In this document: positions 1-6,836 of the stretch, piece by piece
Position numbering within the stretch: position 1 is the first letter of the stretch
Layout: each line of letters starts with the position of its first letter
NCBI GenBank assembly: GCA_031296345.1
Contig: JARLFW010000005.1
Span: forward strand, 1 to 8,088
Source of the DNA: Nitrosotalea sp.
GTDB taxonomy: Archaea; Thermoproteota; Nitrososphaeria; Nitrososphaerales; Nitrosopumilaceae
Length of the DNA stretch: 8,088 nucleotides
Direction: 5' to 3'
Program-made: the position numbers and the translations under genes
Notes under the pieces: model-generated
Database searches by the model: none
Seen by the model: the letters and a program-made list of their open reading frames with translations, nothing else
Told to the model about the DNA's origin: nothing

Positions 1-228
1 AGACAAGCATGGTCATTTGCATGGCATGCCATAATTGGTGCAGAGATATTGATGTCAATTGTAGGTCTTGGACATATTCTATCTGTTGGACGAGAATTTT
101 TGGATATGAGTCAGGTAATTGCAAGTATGGTTACAATTTTTGTCATTGGTTTGCTGGTTGATAGATTCCTTTTACACAAGATTGAAGATAGAATCCGAAG
201 AAAATGGGGATTAGATTATCATAGATAG
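1..228 (+). CDS. ABC transporter permease, NitT/TauT (SsuC/TauC-like) type, C-terminal part
   Basis: The gene is open from the first base and ends at TAG 226-228, so only its last 75 codons are visible. It begins RQAWSFAWHAIIGAEILMS, continues with VGLGHILSVGREFLDMSQV, and has a final membrane helix (ASMVTIFVIGLLVDRFLL) before a basic tail ending RRKWGLDYHR. This is the usual C-terminal end of inner-membrane permeases of the nitrate/sulfonate/taurine ABC family, including the AW.FAW, GLGH and IGLL.D patterns. The protein would form the membrane channel of an importer. It lies directly upstream of a matching substrate-binding protein gene, only 4-10 nt away depending on the start, which supports one operon. 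The ATPase gene is presumably further left, outside the window. The transported ligand cannot be told from this fragment. Confidence 0.9.
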   Translation, partial: RQAWSFAWHAIIGAEILMSIVGLGHILSVGREFLDMSQVIASMVTIFVIGLLVDRFLLHKIEDRIRRKWGLDYHR

Positions 229-232
229 TGAT
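228..232 (+). promoter_or_regulatory. Shine-Dalgarno-like GTGAT before the substrate-binding protein
   Basis: GTGAT overlaps the permease stop codon and matches part of the archaeal anti-SD complement (GGAGGTGAT). Three start codons follow in a row: GTG 233, ATG 236 and ATG 239. GTGAT lies 6 nt before ATG 239, a good spacing, and only 3 nt before ATG 236. The true start is therefore more likely 239 (or 236) than GTG 233. This is inference from spacing. Confidence 0.4.
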
Positions 233-1294
233 GTGATGATGAACTCGGGAACAAAGTTTGCAATTGCGGCAGGAATCATTATAGCAGTAATAATAATTTC
301 ATTAACAACACATTATGATGTTAGATCAATACATTCTGAGAATACTTCAGCCGATGTTCTGAGAATTGGATATTTTGCCAACATAAATCACATTCAAGCA
401 GTAATAGGAATTGGTAATGGGGATTTTCAAAATAGTCTAGACAATGTTAAGATTGAATCCCAGGTATTCAATGCAGGTCCATCTGCAGTAGAAGCACTAG
501 TTGCAAATAGAATTGATGTGGCATATGTAGGACCAAATCCTGCAATCAATGGATATCTAAAAAGTGATGGCCAAGCACTCAGAATAATATCTGGTGCCTC
601 AAGTGGTGGTGCAGTTTTTGTAATCAGAAATGATTCTGGAATTAATGATGTACATGACTTTACAGGCAAAAAATTTGCCTCACCTCAACTTGGTAATACA
701 CAAGATGTGGCATTGAGATCTTATCTGTTAAAGAATGGCTACAAGACATCTGAAAATGGTGGTTCTGTAACAATAATTCCTGCAAAGACTGCTGATATAG
801 TTACCATGATGACCAAAAAAGACATTGATGGTGCATGGGTTCCAGAGCCATGGGGAACTATACTTGCCAAACAAGCAAATGGGAGGATCTTTCTTGACGA
901 GAGAGACTTGTGGCCAAATGGTGAATTTGCAACAGCTCTGATAGTTGCAAGAACTGATTACTTGAACAGTCATCCTGATGTGATACAGAAACTTCTAGAA
1001 GCACATGTAAAAGAAACAATCTGGATTAAAAATAATAAGGATGATGCCATCAAAAGTTTCAATGAGCAAGTACAGAAACTAACTGGAAAAACAATTCCAA
1101 ACGATGTAATTTCTCAGGCCTTGTCTAGAATGGAGATTACCTATGATCCTGTAAAGTCATCTATTGACAAGTCTGCAAACGACGCATACAGTCTAGGTTT
1201 TCTGGGAGACAAGAAACCAGATCTGTCCAACATATTTGATTTGACAATTCTCAACAAAGTGTTACAAGAACAGAATCTTTCCACTATTTCCTAG
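233..1294 (+). CDS. Membrane-anchored ABC transporter substrate-binding protein, NitT/TauT (SsuA/NrtA-like)
   Basis: This 353-residue protein should capture the substrate outside the membrane and deliver it to the permease encoded just upstream. An N-terminal helix (about residues 8-25) has no lipobox cysteine, so it probably anchors the protein as an uncleaved signal. The periplasmic-binding fold of the NMT1/SsuA kind follows. Visible family patterns are RIGYFANINHIQAV (44-57), GPSAVEALVANRIDVAYVG (82-100), GASSGGAVFVIR (121-132), DFTGKKFASPQLGNTQD (142-158) and the ligand-pocket segment DGAWVPEPWGT (199-209). These fit importers of nitrate, taurine, alkanesulfonates or similar small anions, and the sequence alone does not decide which. 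The listed start is GTG; ATG 236 or 239 is as likely. The gene ends in CTAG (1291-1294), which is also the stop of the convergent gene. Confidence 0.9.
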   Translation: MMMNSGTKFAIAAGIIIAVIIISLTTHYDVRSIHSENTSADVLRIGYFANINHIQAVIGIGNGDFQNSLDNVKIESQVFNAGPSAVEALVANRIDVAYVGPNPAINGYLKSDGQALRIISGASSGGAVFVIRNDSGINDVHDFTGKKFASPQLGNTQDVALRSYLLKNGYKTSENGGSVTIIPAKTADIVTMMTKKDIDGAWVPEPWGTILAKQANGRIFLDERDLWPNGEFATALIVARTDYLNSHPDVIQKLLEAHVKETIWIKNNKDDAIKSFNEQVQKLTGKTIPNDVISQALSRMEITYDPVKSSIDKSANDAYSLGFLGDKKPDLSNIFDLTILNKVLQEQNLSTIS

Positions 1295-2346
1295 TCTTTC
1301 TTCTTTTTCCAGATTATAATGCTAATTACAGCTGCTATGATTGGTATTGTTACTAACAGGATGCCTCTGCTATTTGCGGGAAATTCTGGAATCATGCTTG
1401 GTTTTGCAAATCCAGAAATTGTGGCATGTGTTGTAGACTGCGGTCCAAGATTAAACGCAATATGCCAATATCCATCAGGGTCTTTACTCTGAAGAAATTC
1501 TATCACTTTGCCATCTGCTGTAACACTATATTTTTGATCACTTGATTCTTCAGGAATCATGAAATTTACAAATCCTTTATCTGGGAATGGATATCTTATG
1601 GTAAAACTAAAACTCTGAGTAAAATCATCAAATTTTGCGTCATTTACATATCCTGATGACACATAAGTGACATAGTACGGCTGACCATTTCTTTGTAATC
1701 TGACTGTCTGAGTTGGATCTTCACCAAGTGCAAAGCAACTATAGTAGCTAACCTTTGATGCACGCTGAGAATCTGGATATATGGAAAATGCAATCTTTTG
1801 ACCTGGTTCAATTTTATCAATTGTCTCAATGCTTTTACCAGTGTCTAGGACCTTTCCGTCCTTGCCGTAGATTACTGCATAAACTCGTACTCCATAGGCA
1901 GGAGAAGTGTCATTGTTCAAAATAAAACCCGAAGTGTGACCATCTGGGTGTTTTATCAAAGTCCTATCATAGATTACATCAATGCTTAGTGCATTATTCC
2001 CCGATGTGACAAAACTGACTTCGGGTTTTTCAAGAATTGCATTATTGCCTTGCACTTCAGGTATTTTGATCTTAAATGGAATATCTTTTTGCGAATCTAC
2101 AATTGACAAAGTAAAGTTATCTGCAATTTCTCTGTCTCCGTCCTTTACATTAATTATAATTGAAGGAATTATTGGTCCATTCTCTGTATTTTTTACCGCG
2201 CCTACAACTGTATACATTCCATTAGAATCGTAATATCCTAGAAACTCATTATCTGGAATCCAAACATTTGCTGAGGCTGGATGAGATGAAACTATTCCTA
2301 GTCCAATCAATGCTGCAAATATGGAAATTGTAACAAGTAATCTCAT
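1291..2346 (-). CDS. Secreted surface protein with FxLYD-like domains and a PEF-type C-terminal anchor, function unknown
   Basis: The 351-residue protein has a signal peptide with likely cleavage after Ala26 (motif ASA). Its extracellular part is rich in beta-strand patterns. Two segments resemble FxLYD/Ig-like domains: about 35-110 (FLGYYDSNGMYTVVGAVKN) and about 120-195, where SGFILNNDTSPAYGVRVYAV, a GKDGKVLDTG turn and IEPGQKIAFSIYP follow in order. The end carries MIPEFP (318-323), a hydrophobic helix (about 328-346) and KKKKD. This tripartite end resembles archaeal PEF/PEFG-CTERM signals handled by archaeosortases, but has Pro where thaumarchaeal proteins often have Gly. Sequons NFT (78-80) and NDT (145-147) could be N-glycosylated. 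I do not recognise a specific function. It lies downstream of the reductase gene on the same strand (81-nt gap) with its own possible TATA box. Confidence 0.8.
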   Translation of the reverse strand: MRLLVTISIFAALIGLGIVSSHPASANVWIPDNEFLGYYDSNGMYTVVGAVKNTENGPIIPSIIINVKDGDREIADNFTLSIVDSQKDIPFKIKIPEVQGNNAILEKPEVSFVTSGNNALSIDVIYDRTLIKHPDGHTSGFILNNDTSPAYGVRVYAVIYGKDGKVLDTGKSIETIDKIEPGQKIAFSIYPDSQRASKVSYYSCFALGEDPTQTVRLQRNGQPYYVTYVSSGYVNDAKFDDFTQSFSFTIRYPFPDKGFVNFMIPEESSDQKYSVTADGKVIEFLQSKDPDGYWHIAFNLGPQSTTHATISGFAKPSMIPEFPANSRGILLVTIPIIAAVISIIIWKKKKD

Positions 2347-2372
2347 GTTATAATGCTCTCTTGGATGTCAAT

Positions 2373-2384
2373 CTTTAATTTTAA
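2373..2384 (-). promoter_or_regulatory. Possible TATA box for the secreted-protein gene
   Basis: On the minus strand this reads TTAAAATTAAAG. Its centre is about 32 nt before the ATG at 2346, which would put transcription start near 2353 and leave a very short leader. The 81-nt gap to the reductase stop leaves room for separate transcription, although read-through from the upstream gene is equally possible. Confidence 0.35.
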
Positions 2385-2427
2385 GCTAGGTATTGATTTT
2401 CATCTTTGTTACACATGATATTCAAAA

Positions 2428-3183
2428 TCACTTTAATTTGTGTAAAAGATCTAATGCGCCGGCAAAGTCATTTGGAGAGCTTACCAATACATTTCCTGCA
2501 ATCTTGTCTACCTGTTTTACAAATCCTACCAAGTCTTTACTGTATTCAGACCAGTCTATCTTTAACATTTGAGCAGATTTTAGATTCTTCTCAGATGATA
2601 CTAACACGCAAGGAATTATCCTAAATCCTTGTGGTTTTAGCTTGTCTGCCATTCTTGTTACTTGATCAATTGAACTTATGACCTGAGTCACAAATCCTTT
2701 TGGTTGGGCTTCTATTTTTTTATGCATCTTTTCAAAATCGGGATTACTTGAAATGGACAAATACATGTCAATTCTCTTTCCAAAACCTTGTTCATTGAAT
2801 TGTTTTACAACGTCACTTGGAACAAGTCCAGAATCTGTTGGACCTACTGGAGGTGAATCGCCTTTAAGTACTAGAACTCCATTCAAGTCTAGTAAAATGG
2901 CATCACATATGGTCTGTGTAATTGAAGTTAGGTTTCTATCCCTTACTCTAATACTTGCAGTTATTCTTATTTTGTTGTTGGAATTTCTTATGAAAAATCC
3001 AGCAGTGATAGGTGAGACACGGGGAATTCCAAGTACTGAATCAGTAAAATGAATTCCATCACATGTCTGACCAATCTTTCCAGCTCGTTCCTTTAGTTTT
3101 TCAACCGACTCGGATAGCTGGTCATGAGACAAAATGGTATCCTGAATAACCTTTGGAGGGTTTATCTCATAGATTATGGTCAT
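2428..3183 (-). CDS. metF: Short methylenetetrahydrofolate reductase (MetF/MTHFR)-like protein
   Basis: A 251-residue protein of the MTHFR TIM-barrel family, which reduces methylene-tetrahydropterin to methyl-tetrahydropterin using a flavin. Family signs are YEINPP at 5-10 (bacterial FEFFPP, with Glu6), TASIRVRDRN (75-84), VLVLKGDSPP at 103-112 (the GD.PP loop, Asp109), GFVTQ at 163-167 (Gln167), and GFRIIPCVLV (186-195), which replaces the usual IPGI.P. Glu6, Asp109 and Gln167 fall where MetF has its conserved active-site Glu, Asp and Gln; this alignment is by eye. Bacterial MetF has about 290-300 residues, so this form is shorter, mainly at the C-terminal end. The ATG is supported by a TATA box 27 nt upstream. 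It is divergent from the methionine synthase genes that would use its product. A related pterin- or flavin-dependent role remains possible. Confidence 0.8.
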   Translation of the reverse strand: MTIIYEINPPKVIQDTILSHDQLSESVEKLKERAGKIGQTCDGIHFTDSVLGIPRVSPITAGFFIRNSNNKIRITASIRVRDRNLTSITQTICDAILLDLNGVLVLKGDSPPVGPTDSGLVPSDVVKQFNEQGFGKRIDMYLSISSNPDFEKMHKKIEAQPKGFVTQVISSIDQVTRMADKLKPQGFRIIPCVLVSSEKNLKSAQMLKIDWSEYSKDLVGFVKQVDKIAGNVLVSSPNDFAGALDLLHKLK

Positions 3184-3205
3184 AATTGACTTTCCTGACT
3201 ACCTG

Positions 3206-3214
3206 ATTATAACC
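3206..3214 (-). promoter_or_regulatory. TATA box of the reductase gene (leaderless promoter)
   Basis: The minus strand reads GATTATAAC within TTCAAAGGTTATAATCAGG. The centre (about 3210) lies 27 nt before the A of the ATG at 3183, so transcription should begin at or within a base or two of the start codon, as is typical of leaderless archaeal messages. No Shine-Dalgarno sequence is seen, which agrees. Confidence 0.55.
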
Positions 3215-3250
3215 TTTGAAGATAATTGGCATTAGAACAAAACAAAACAG

Positions 3251-3258
3251 AATTAAAT
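3251..3258 (+). promoter_or_regulatory. Possible TATA box of the methionine synthase operon
   Basis: AATTAAAT is centred near 3255, predicting transcription start around 3281-3283. That is a few bases past TTG 3278 and next to TTG 3284, and about 32 nt before ATG 3314. The position therefore raises doubt about 3278 as the start. The box shares the 94-bp divergent region with the reductase promoter; the two boxes are about 45 bp apart. Confidence 0.4.
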
Positions 3259-3277
3259 CGTTGATAACACCTCTGAG

Positions 3278-4246
3278 TTGTACTTGACTGGAAAAATTCC
3301 TTTAGATCAATTGATGAAACAAAAAGTTATACTTTTTGATGGTGCAATGGGAACAGAGATTCAGAAACTAAACCCACAACCAGAAGACTTTCCAGATGGT
3401 AAAGAAGGATTCAATGATGGATTGTCATTTACAAGACCTGAGTGGATTAAGAATATTCACAGATCATACTTGCGTGCAGGAGCAGATTGTATTGAGACTA
3501 ATACATTTGGTTCAAACAAGCTAAAGTTAGAAGAATATGGTTATGGTGACCAGACACTTGAATATAACAAAAAGATTGCCGAGCTTGCAGTTGAAGTAAC
3601 TAAAGAATTTACAGACAAGCCTAGATATGTAATTGGTTCAATGGGCCCAACTGGTTTTCTTCCAAGCTCAAATGATCCATCACTTGGACAAATAAAACTA
3701 GATGAAATCCGAGAAGCATTTGAGATCCAAGCAGAGGGTCTAATTCTTGGAGGAGTTGACGCACTTTTAATTGAAACAAGTCAGGATATTTTGGAAGTAA
3801 AACTTGCAATTGAAGCTTGTCATAACGCATTTAAAAAAACTGGCAGGAAAGTTCCAATTATTGCAAATGTCACATTAGATAAATATGGTAAAATGCTTCT
3901 TGGCACAAACATCCAAGCTGCATATACTACAGTCTCTGAGATGGGAATTGATGCTTTTGGATTAAACTGCTCCACTGGGCCAAACGAAATGATTCCTAGT
4001 GTACAATGGCTCAACGAGCAAAATGAATTGCCATTACTTGTTGTGCCAAATGCTGGAATGCCAGAAAATCAAGGGGGAAGGGCAGTATACAAAATGGCTC
4101 CACCTGAGATGGCAAAAGTAATGACTGATTTTTTATCCCAATACCCAAAGGTGAGAATAATTGGAGGATGTTGTGGAACAAACGTTGACCACATCTCTCT
4201 GTTACGTAAAGTAATTGACGAAAAGGCGACAGAAAATAACCGCTAG
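3278..4246 (+). CDS. metH: Methionine synthase, homocysteine S-methyltransferase subunit (MetH N-terminal domain as a separate protein)
   Basis: A cytosolic zinc TIM-barrel protein of 322 residues that binds and activates homocysteine for methylation. It opens with ILFDGAMGTEIQ (18-29), followed by GADCIETNTFGSN (68-80), VIGSMGPTG (118-126) and DALLIETSQD (161-170). It has all three zinc-ligand cysteines: Cys231 in GLNCSTGP and Cys298/Cys299 in GGCCGT. The length equals the first domain of E. coli MetH, and the protein stops before any pterin domain. The remaining domains are in the next gene after a 17-nt gap, so the two products probably work as a complex. The start is uncertain: TTG 3278 is the longest, while TTG 3284 and ATG 3314 (giving MKQKVILFDGAMGT) also keep the whole fold. 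Betaine- or S-methylmethionine-dependent methyltransferases share the fold, but the neighbour argues for MetH. Confidence 0.9.
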   Translation: MYLTGKIPLDQLMKQKVILFDGAMGTEIQKLNPQPEDFPDGKEGFNDGLSFTRPEWIKNIHRSYLRAGADCIETNTFGSNKLKLEEYGYGDQTLEYNKKIAELAVEVTKEFTDKPRYVIGSMGPTGFLPSSNDPSLGQIKLDEIREAFEIQAEGLILGGVDALLIETSQDILEVKLAIEACHNAFKKTGRKVPIIANVTLDKYGKMLLGTNIQAAYTTVSEMGIDAFGLNCSTGPNEMIPSVQWLNEQNELPLLVVPNAGMPENQGGRAVYKMAPPEMAKVMTDFLSQYPKVRIIGGCCGTNVDHISLLRKVIDEKATENNR

Positions 4247-4263
4247 GTATTTAGAAAAAGTGA

Positions 4264-6780
4264 TTGAGAACAACATTGTTGAAAACCCCCAGAATTAGTT
4301 CTGCATTAAAGGCAGTAGACCTTAGACAAAATCCAGCTCCTCTGATAATTGGAGAGAGGTTAAACGCCCAAGGCTCCAAAAAGGCAAAGGAATGTGTCTT
4401 AAATGATAATTTTGAGGAACTGGTAAAACTTGCAAGAGACCAGGTAGATGACGGAGCCCATTGTCTTGATGTCTGTGTAGCAACAACTGAACGCTCAGAC
4501 GAACTTGAATTTATGAAGAAACTTGTAAAAATGCTCAGCTTAGAAATTGATGCACCACTTGTTATTGATTCCACCGAACCCAAAGTAATTGCAACTGCAC
4601 TCGAACAAATTCCTGGAAAACCTATCATAAACTCGATAAATTTGGAAGGTGATGGAAGCAGATTTCATTTGCTTGCTCCATTGATGGTAAAGTATGGCGT
4701 TCCAGCTGTTGCCATGTGTATTGGACCGAAGGGTATGGCAAAGACTCCTCAAGAAAAGCTAGAGACTGCAGAATTATTGGTTGAGACTGGAAAAAAATAT
4801 GGACTAACTGAAGAGCATTTCATTTTTGATGTCTTGACATTTACCTTGGCTACAGGAGAGGCAGAATTTCTAGATGCTGGAAAAAATACTCTGGAAGGAA
4901 TTCGTCTTGTAAAACAAAAATTTCCAAATTCATTTACAACTCTTGGATTAAGTAATGTTAGTTTTGGTTTAGCAGCAGGTGCAAGAAAAATCCTTAATGC
5001 GGTATTTTTGTATCATGCAGTAAAATATGGACTGGATACAGTCATAATCAATCCAAAGGATGTCATACCTTATACTGAAATCGATGAAAAAGAAAAAAAA
5101 CTTTCAGAGGATCTAATATTTAACAAACATCCAAATGCACTTGCTGACTTTATTACATATTTTGAAAGTTCAAAGGGTACAACCCAGGTAGCTGCCAAAA
5201 AAGTAGATGTAGATCCTACGTGGCCAGCAGGAAAGAGATCAAACTTTAGAATAGTAAACAGGCTAAAGGATGGAATAGAAAATGATGTCGTAAGTGCAAT
5301 AGCCGAAAAAATTTCTGCAAAATTTAACTTGGTAGAAAAAGATGGCAGGATTGTTATTGATTCTCCAAAAGACGTGACTCACCAGGCTGCTATTTTGACT
5401 TTAAACGAGGATCTCCTGCCTGCAATGAAGGAGGTTGGAGACAAGTTTGGCTCTGGAGAATTAATCCTCCCATTTGTACTCAAATCTGCAGAATGCATGA
5501 AGGCATCTGTTGCAGAACTCGAAAAGTATCTCTTAAAAGAAGCAGGAACCAGTAAAGGAAAACTAGTTCTTGGAACCGTTTATGGCGATGTACACGATAT
5601 TGGAAAGAATCTTGTAAAAACCATATTTGAAAATAATGGATATACAGTATATGACCTTGGAAAACAAGTTCCGCTACAAAAGTTCTTGGAAAAAATAGAA
5701 GAGGTAAATGCTGATGCTATTGGACTCTCTGCACTCTTGGTATCAACATCCAAACAAATGCAATATTTCGTAGAACATGCAAGAAAGAACAACATGAATA
5801 TTCCTGTACTTTGTGGCGGCGCTGCAATTAACACTAATTACATCAATAGAGTGGCAAAAGAGGGAGGACTCTATACACCAGGTGTCTTTTATTGTAAGAC
5901 TATGTTTGATGGATTAAAAATGATGGACAAACTTGTCTCACCTGAAAAACAAAAATTTATTCAAGAGTGGCAAGAAAAAATTGTAAAGTGGAAAGAGCCA
6001 GTCTTTGAAAAACAAGAAGTACAAGAGTTTGCACACAGTGGAATTGTTCCTGTAACAGCTCCTGTACCACCTCAGTTTAACACTCCAATTAGACTAGAAC
6101 CAAAAGATATTGACTTGAAAGAGGTTTGGAAATATCTTAACAAAAAATCACTGTTTGTATTGTCTTGGGGAGTTAGAGGACAATCTGCCAAAGAATCTGA
6201 AGAAGAACACGAAGTATTATTTGAAGAATGGAAAAAGAGGATACTGGAAGAAAAACTGTTTGAGCCGCGAGCAGTATATGGCTACTTTAGATGTCATAAT
6301 GAGAATGGCAAGTTATCGGTAGAACATCCAAGCGGAGAAAAATTAGTATTTGATTTTCCACGCTCTTCAAAATCTAAACATCTCTGTCTTACTGATTATT
6401 TTGGTAAAGATGACGTGGTTGTATTCCAAGCAGTTACTGTAGGTACCAAAACCTCTGACTTGATAGACAAGTGGAATAAAGAAGACAGGTACACTGATGC
6501 CTATTACTTGCATGGTATGGCAGTAGAAACGGCAGAGGCGATGGCTGAATGGATTAATCAGAAGATAAGAGAAGATCTCAAGATTGGGGATAAAAAAGGT
6601 CTTAGATATAGTTGGGGGTATCCTAGCTGCCCTGATGTATCCCAGCATCATATTGTATGGAAATTGTTGGAACCACAAAAATCTGGCATGACATTAACGG
6701 AAGCAGGACAAATAATTCCAGAACAATCAACGGCAGCTATAGTAGTTCATCATCCAGAAGCAGAATATTTTACTCTCTAG
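4264..6780 (+). CDS. metH: Cobalamin-dependent methionine synthase, pterin/cobalamin/activation subunit (MetH C-terminal domains)
   Basis: An 838-residue cytosolic protein carrying the rest of MetH. The methyl-tetrahydropterin domain (about 25-310) has LIIGERLNAQGSKKAKE, IDSTEP (101-106) and GLSNVSFGL (228-236). The helical cobalamin cap is at about 330-430. The B12 Rossmann domain (about 433-560) has GTVYGDVHDIGKNLV with His444 as the cobalt ligand, then GLSALLVST (487-495) and CGGAAIN (517-523). The C-terminal activation domain has RYSWGYPSCP (781-790), the RxxxGYPxCP S-adenosylmethionine motif, then HHPEAEYF. It should therefore be reactivated reductively. With the previous gene it totals 1160 residues, against 1227 in E. 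coli MetH. An in-frame TGA at 4261-4263 lies just before TTG 4264, and the first internal ATG falls inside the pterin domain, so a TTG start (4264, 4276 or 4279) is required. Makes methionine from homocysteine and needs vitamin B12. Confidence 0.95.
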   Translation: MRTTLLKTPRISSALKAVDLRQNPAPLIIGERLNAQGSKKAKECVLNDNFEELVKLARDQVDDGAHCLDVCVATTERSDELEFMKKLVKMLSLEIDAPLVIDSTEPKVIATALEQIPGKPIINSINLEGDGSRFHLLAPLMVKYGVPAVAMCIGPKGMAKTPQEKLETAELLVETGKKYGLTEEHFIFDVLTFTLATGEAEFLDAGKNTLEGIRLVKQKFPNSFTTLGLSNVSFGLAAGARKILNAVFLYHAVKYGLDTVIINPKDVIPYTEIDEKEKKLSEDLIFNKHPNALADFITYFESSKGTTQVAAKKVDVDPTWPAGKRSNFRIVNRLKDGIENDVVSAIAEKISAKFNLVEKDGRIVIDSPKDVTHQAAILTLNEDLLPAMKEVGDKFGSGELILPFVLKSAECMKASVAELEKYLLKEAGTSKGKLVLGTVYGDVHDIGKNLVKTIFENNGYTVYDLGKQVPLQKFLEKIEEVNADAIGLSALLVSTSKQMQYFVEHARKNNMNIPVLCGGAAINTNYINRVAKEGGLYTPGVFYCKTMFDGLKMMDKLVSPEKQKFIQEWQEKIVKWKEPVFEKQEVQEFAHSGIVPVTAPVPPQFNTPIRLEPKDIDLKEVWKYLNKKSLFVLSWGVRGQSAKESEEEHEVLFEEWKKRILEEKLFEPRAVYGYFRCHNENGKLSVEHPSGEKLVFDFPRSSKSKHLCLTDYFGKDDVVVFQAVTVGTKTSDLIDKWNKEDRYTDAYYLHGMAVETAEAMAEWINQKIREDLKIGDKKGLRYSWGYPSCPDVSQHHIVWKLLEPQKSGMTLTEAGQIIPEQSTAAIVVHHPEAEYFTL

Positions 6781-6836
6781 ATTTGTTATTACATGTAAAC
6801 ATAACAGACAATAATCATTCTGACATTAATAGAATA

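Noticed and set aside
2753..3052. Plus-strand open frame of 99 codons within the reductase gene
   Set aside because: It is antisense to the MTHFR-like motifs; no promoter or recognisable protein pattern.
3182..3230. Near-repeat ATAATTGAC / ATAATTGGC in the divergent promoter region
   Set aside because: Nine bases with a mismatch in AT-rich DNA is weak, and the first copy overlaps the reductase start codon.
3184..3277. Cobalamin or SAM riboswitch upstream of metH
   Set aside because: The gap is only 94 bp, the inferred transcript is nearly leaderless, and no conserved riboswitch core or stable stem is visible.
4251..4628. Minus-strand open frame of 125 codons
   Set aside because: It lies opposite the conserved pterin domain of metH and gives low-complexity, serine-rich protein; a shadow frame.
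6657..6780. N-terminal extension of the Nudix protein overlapping metH
   Set aside because: It translates to a serine-rich stretch unlike any Nudix N terminus and lies wholly within well-conserved metH coding sequence.
6789..6798. Perfect 10-bp palindrome TTACATGTAA between metH and the Nudix core
   Set aside because: Such palindromes are expected several times by chance in an AT-rich window of this size, and nothing else marks it as an operator.
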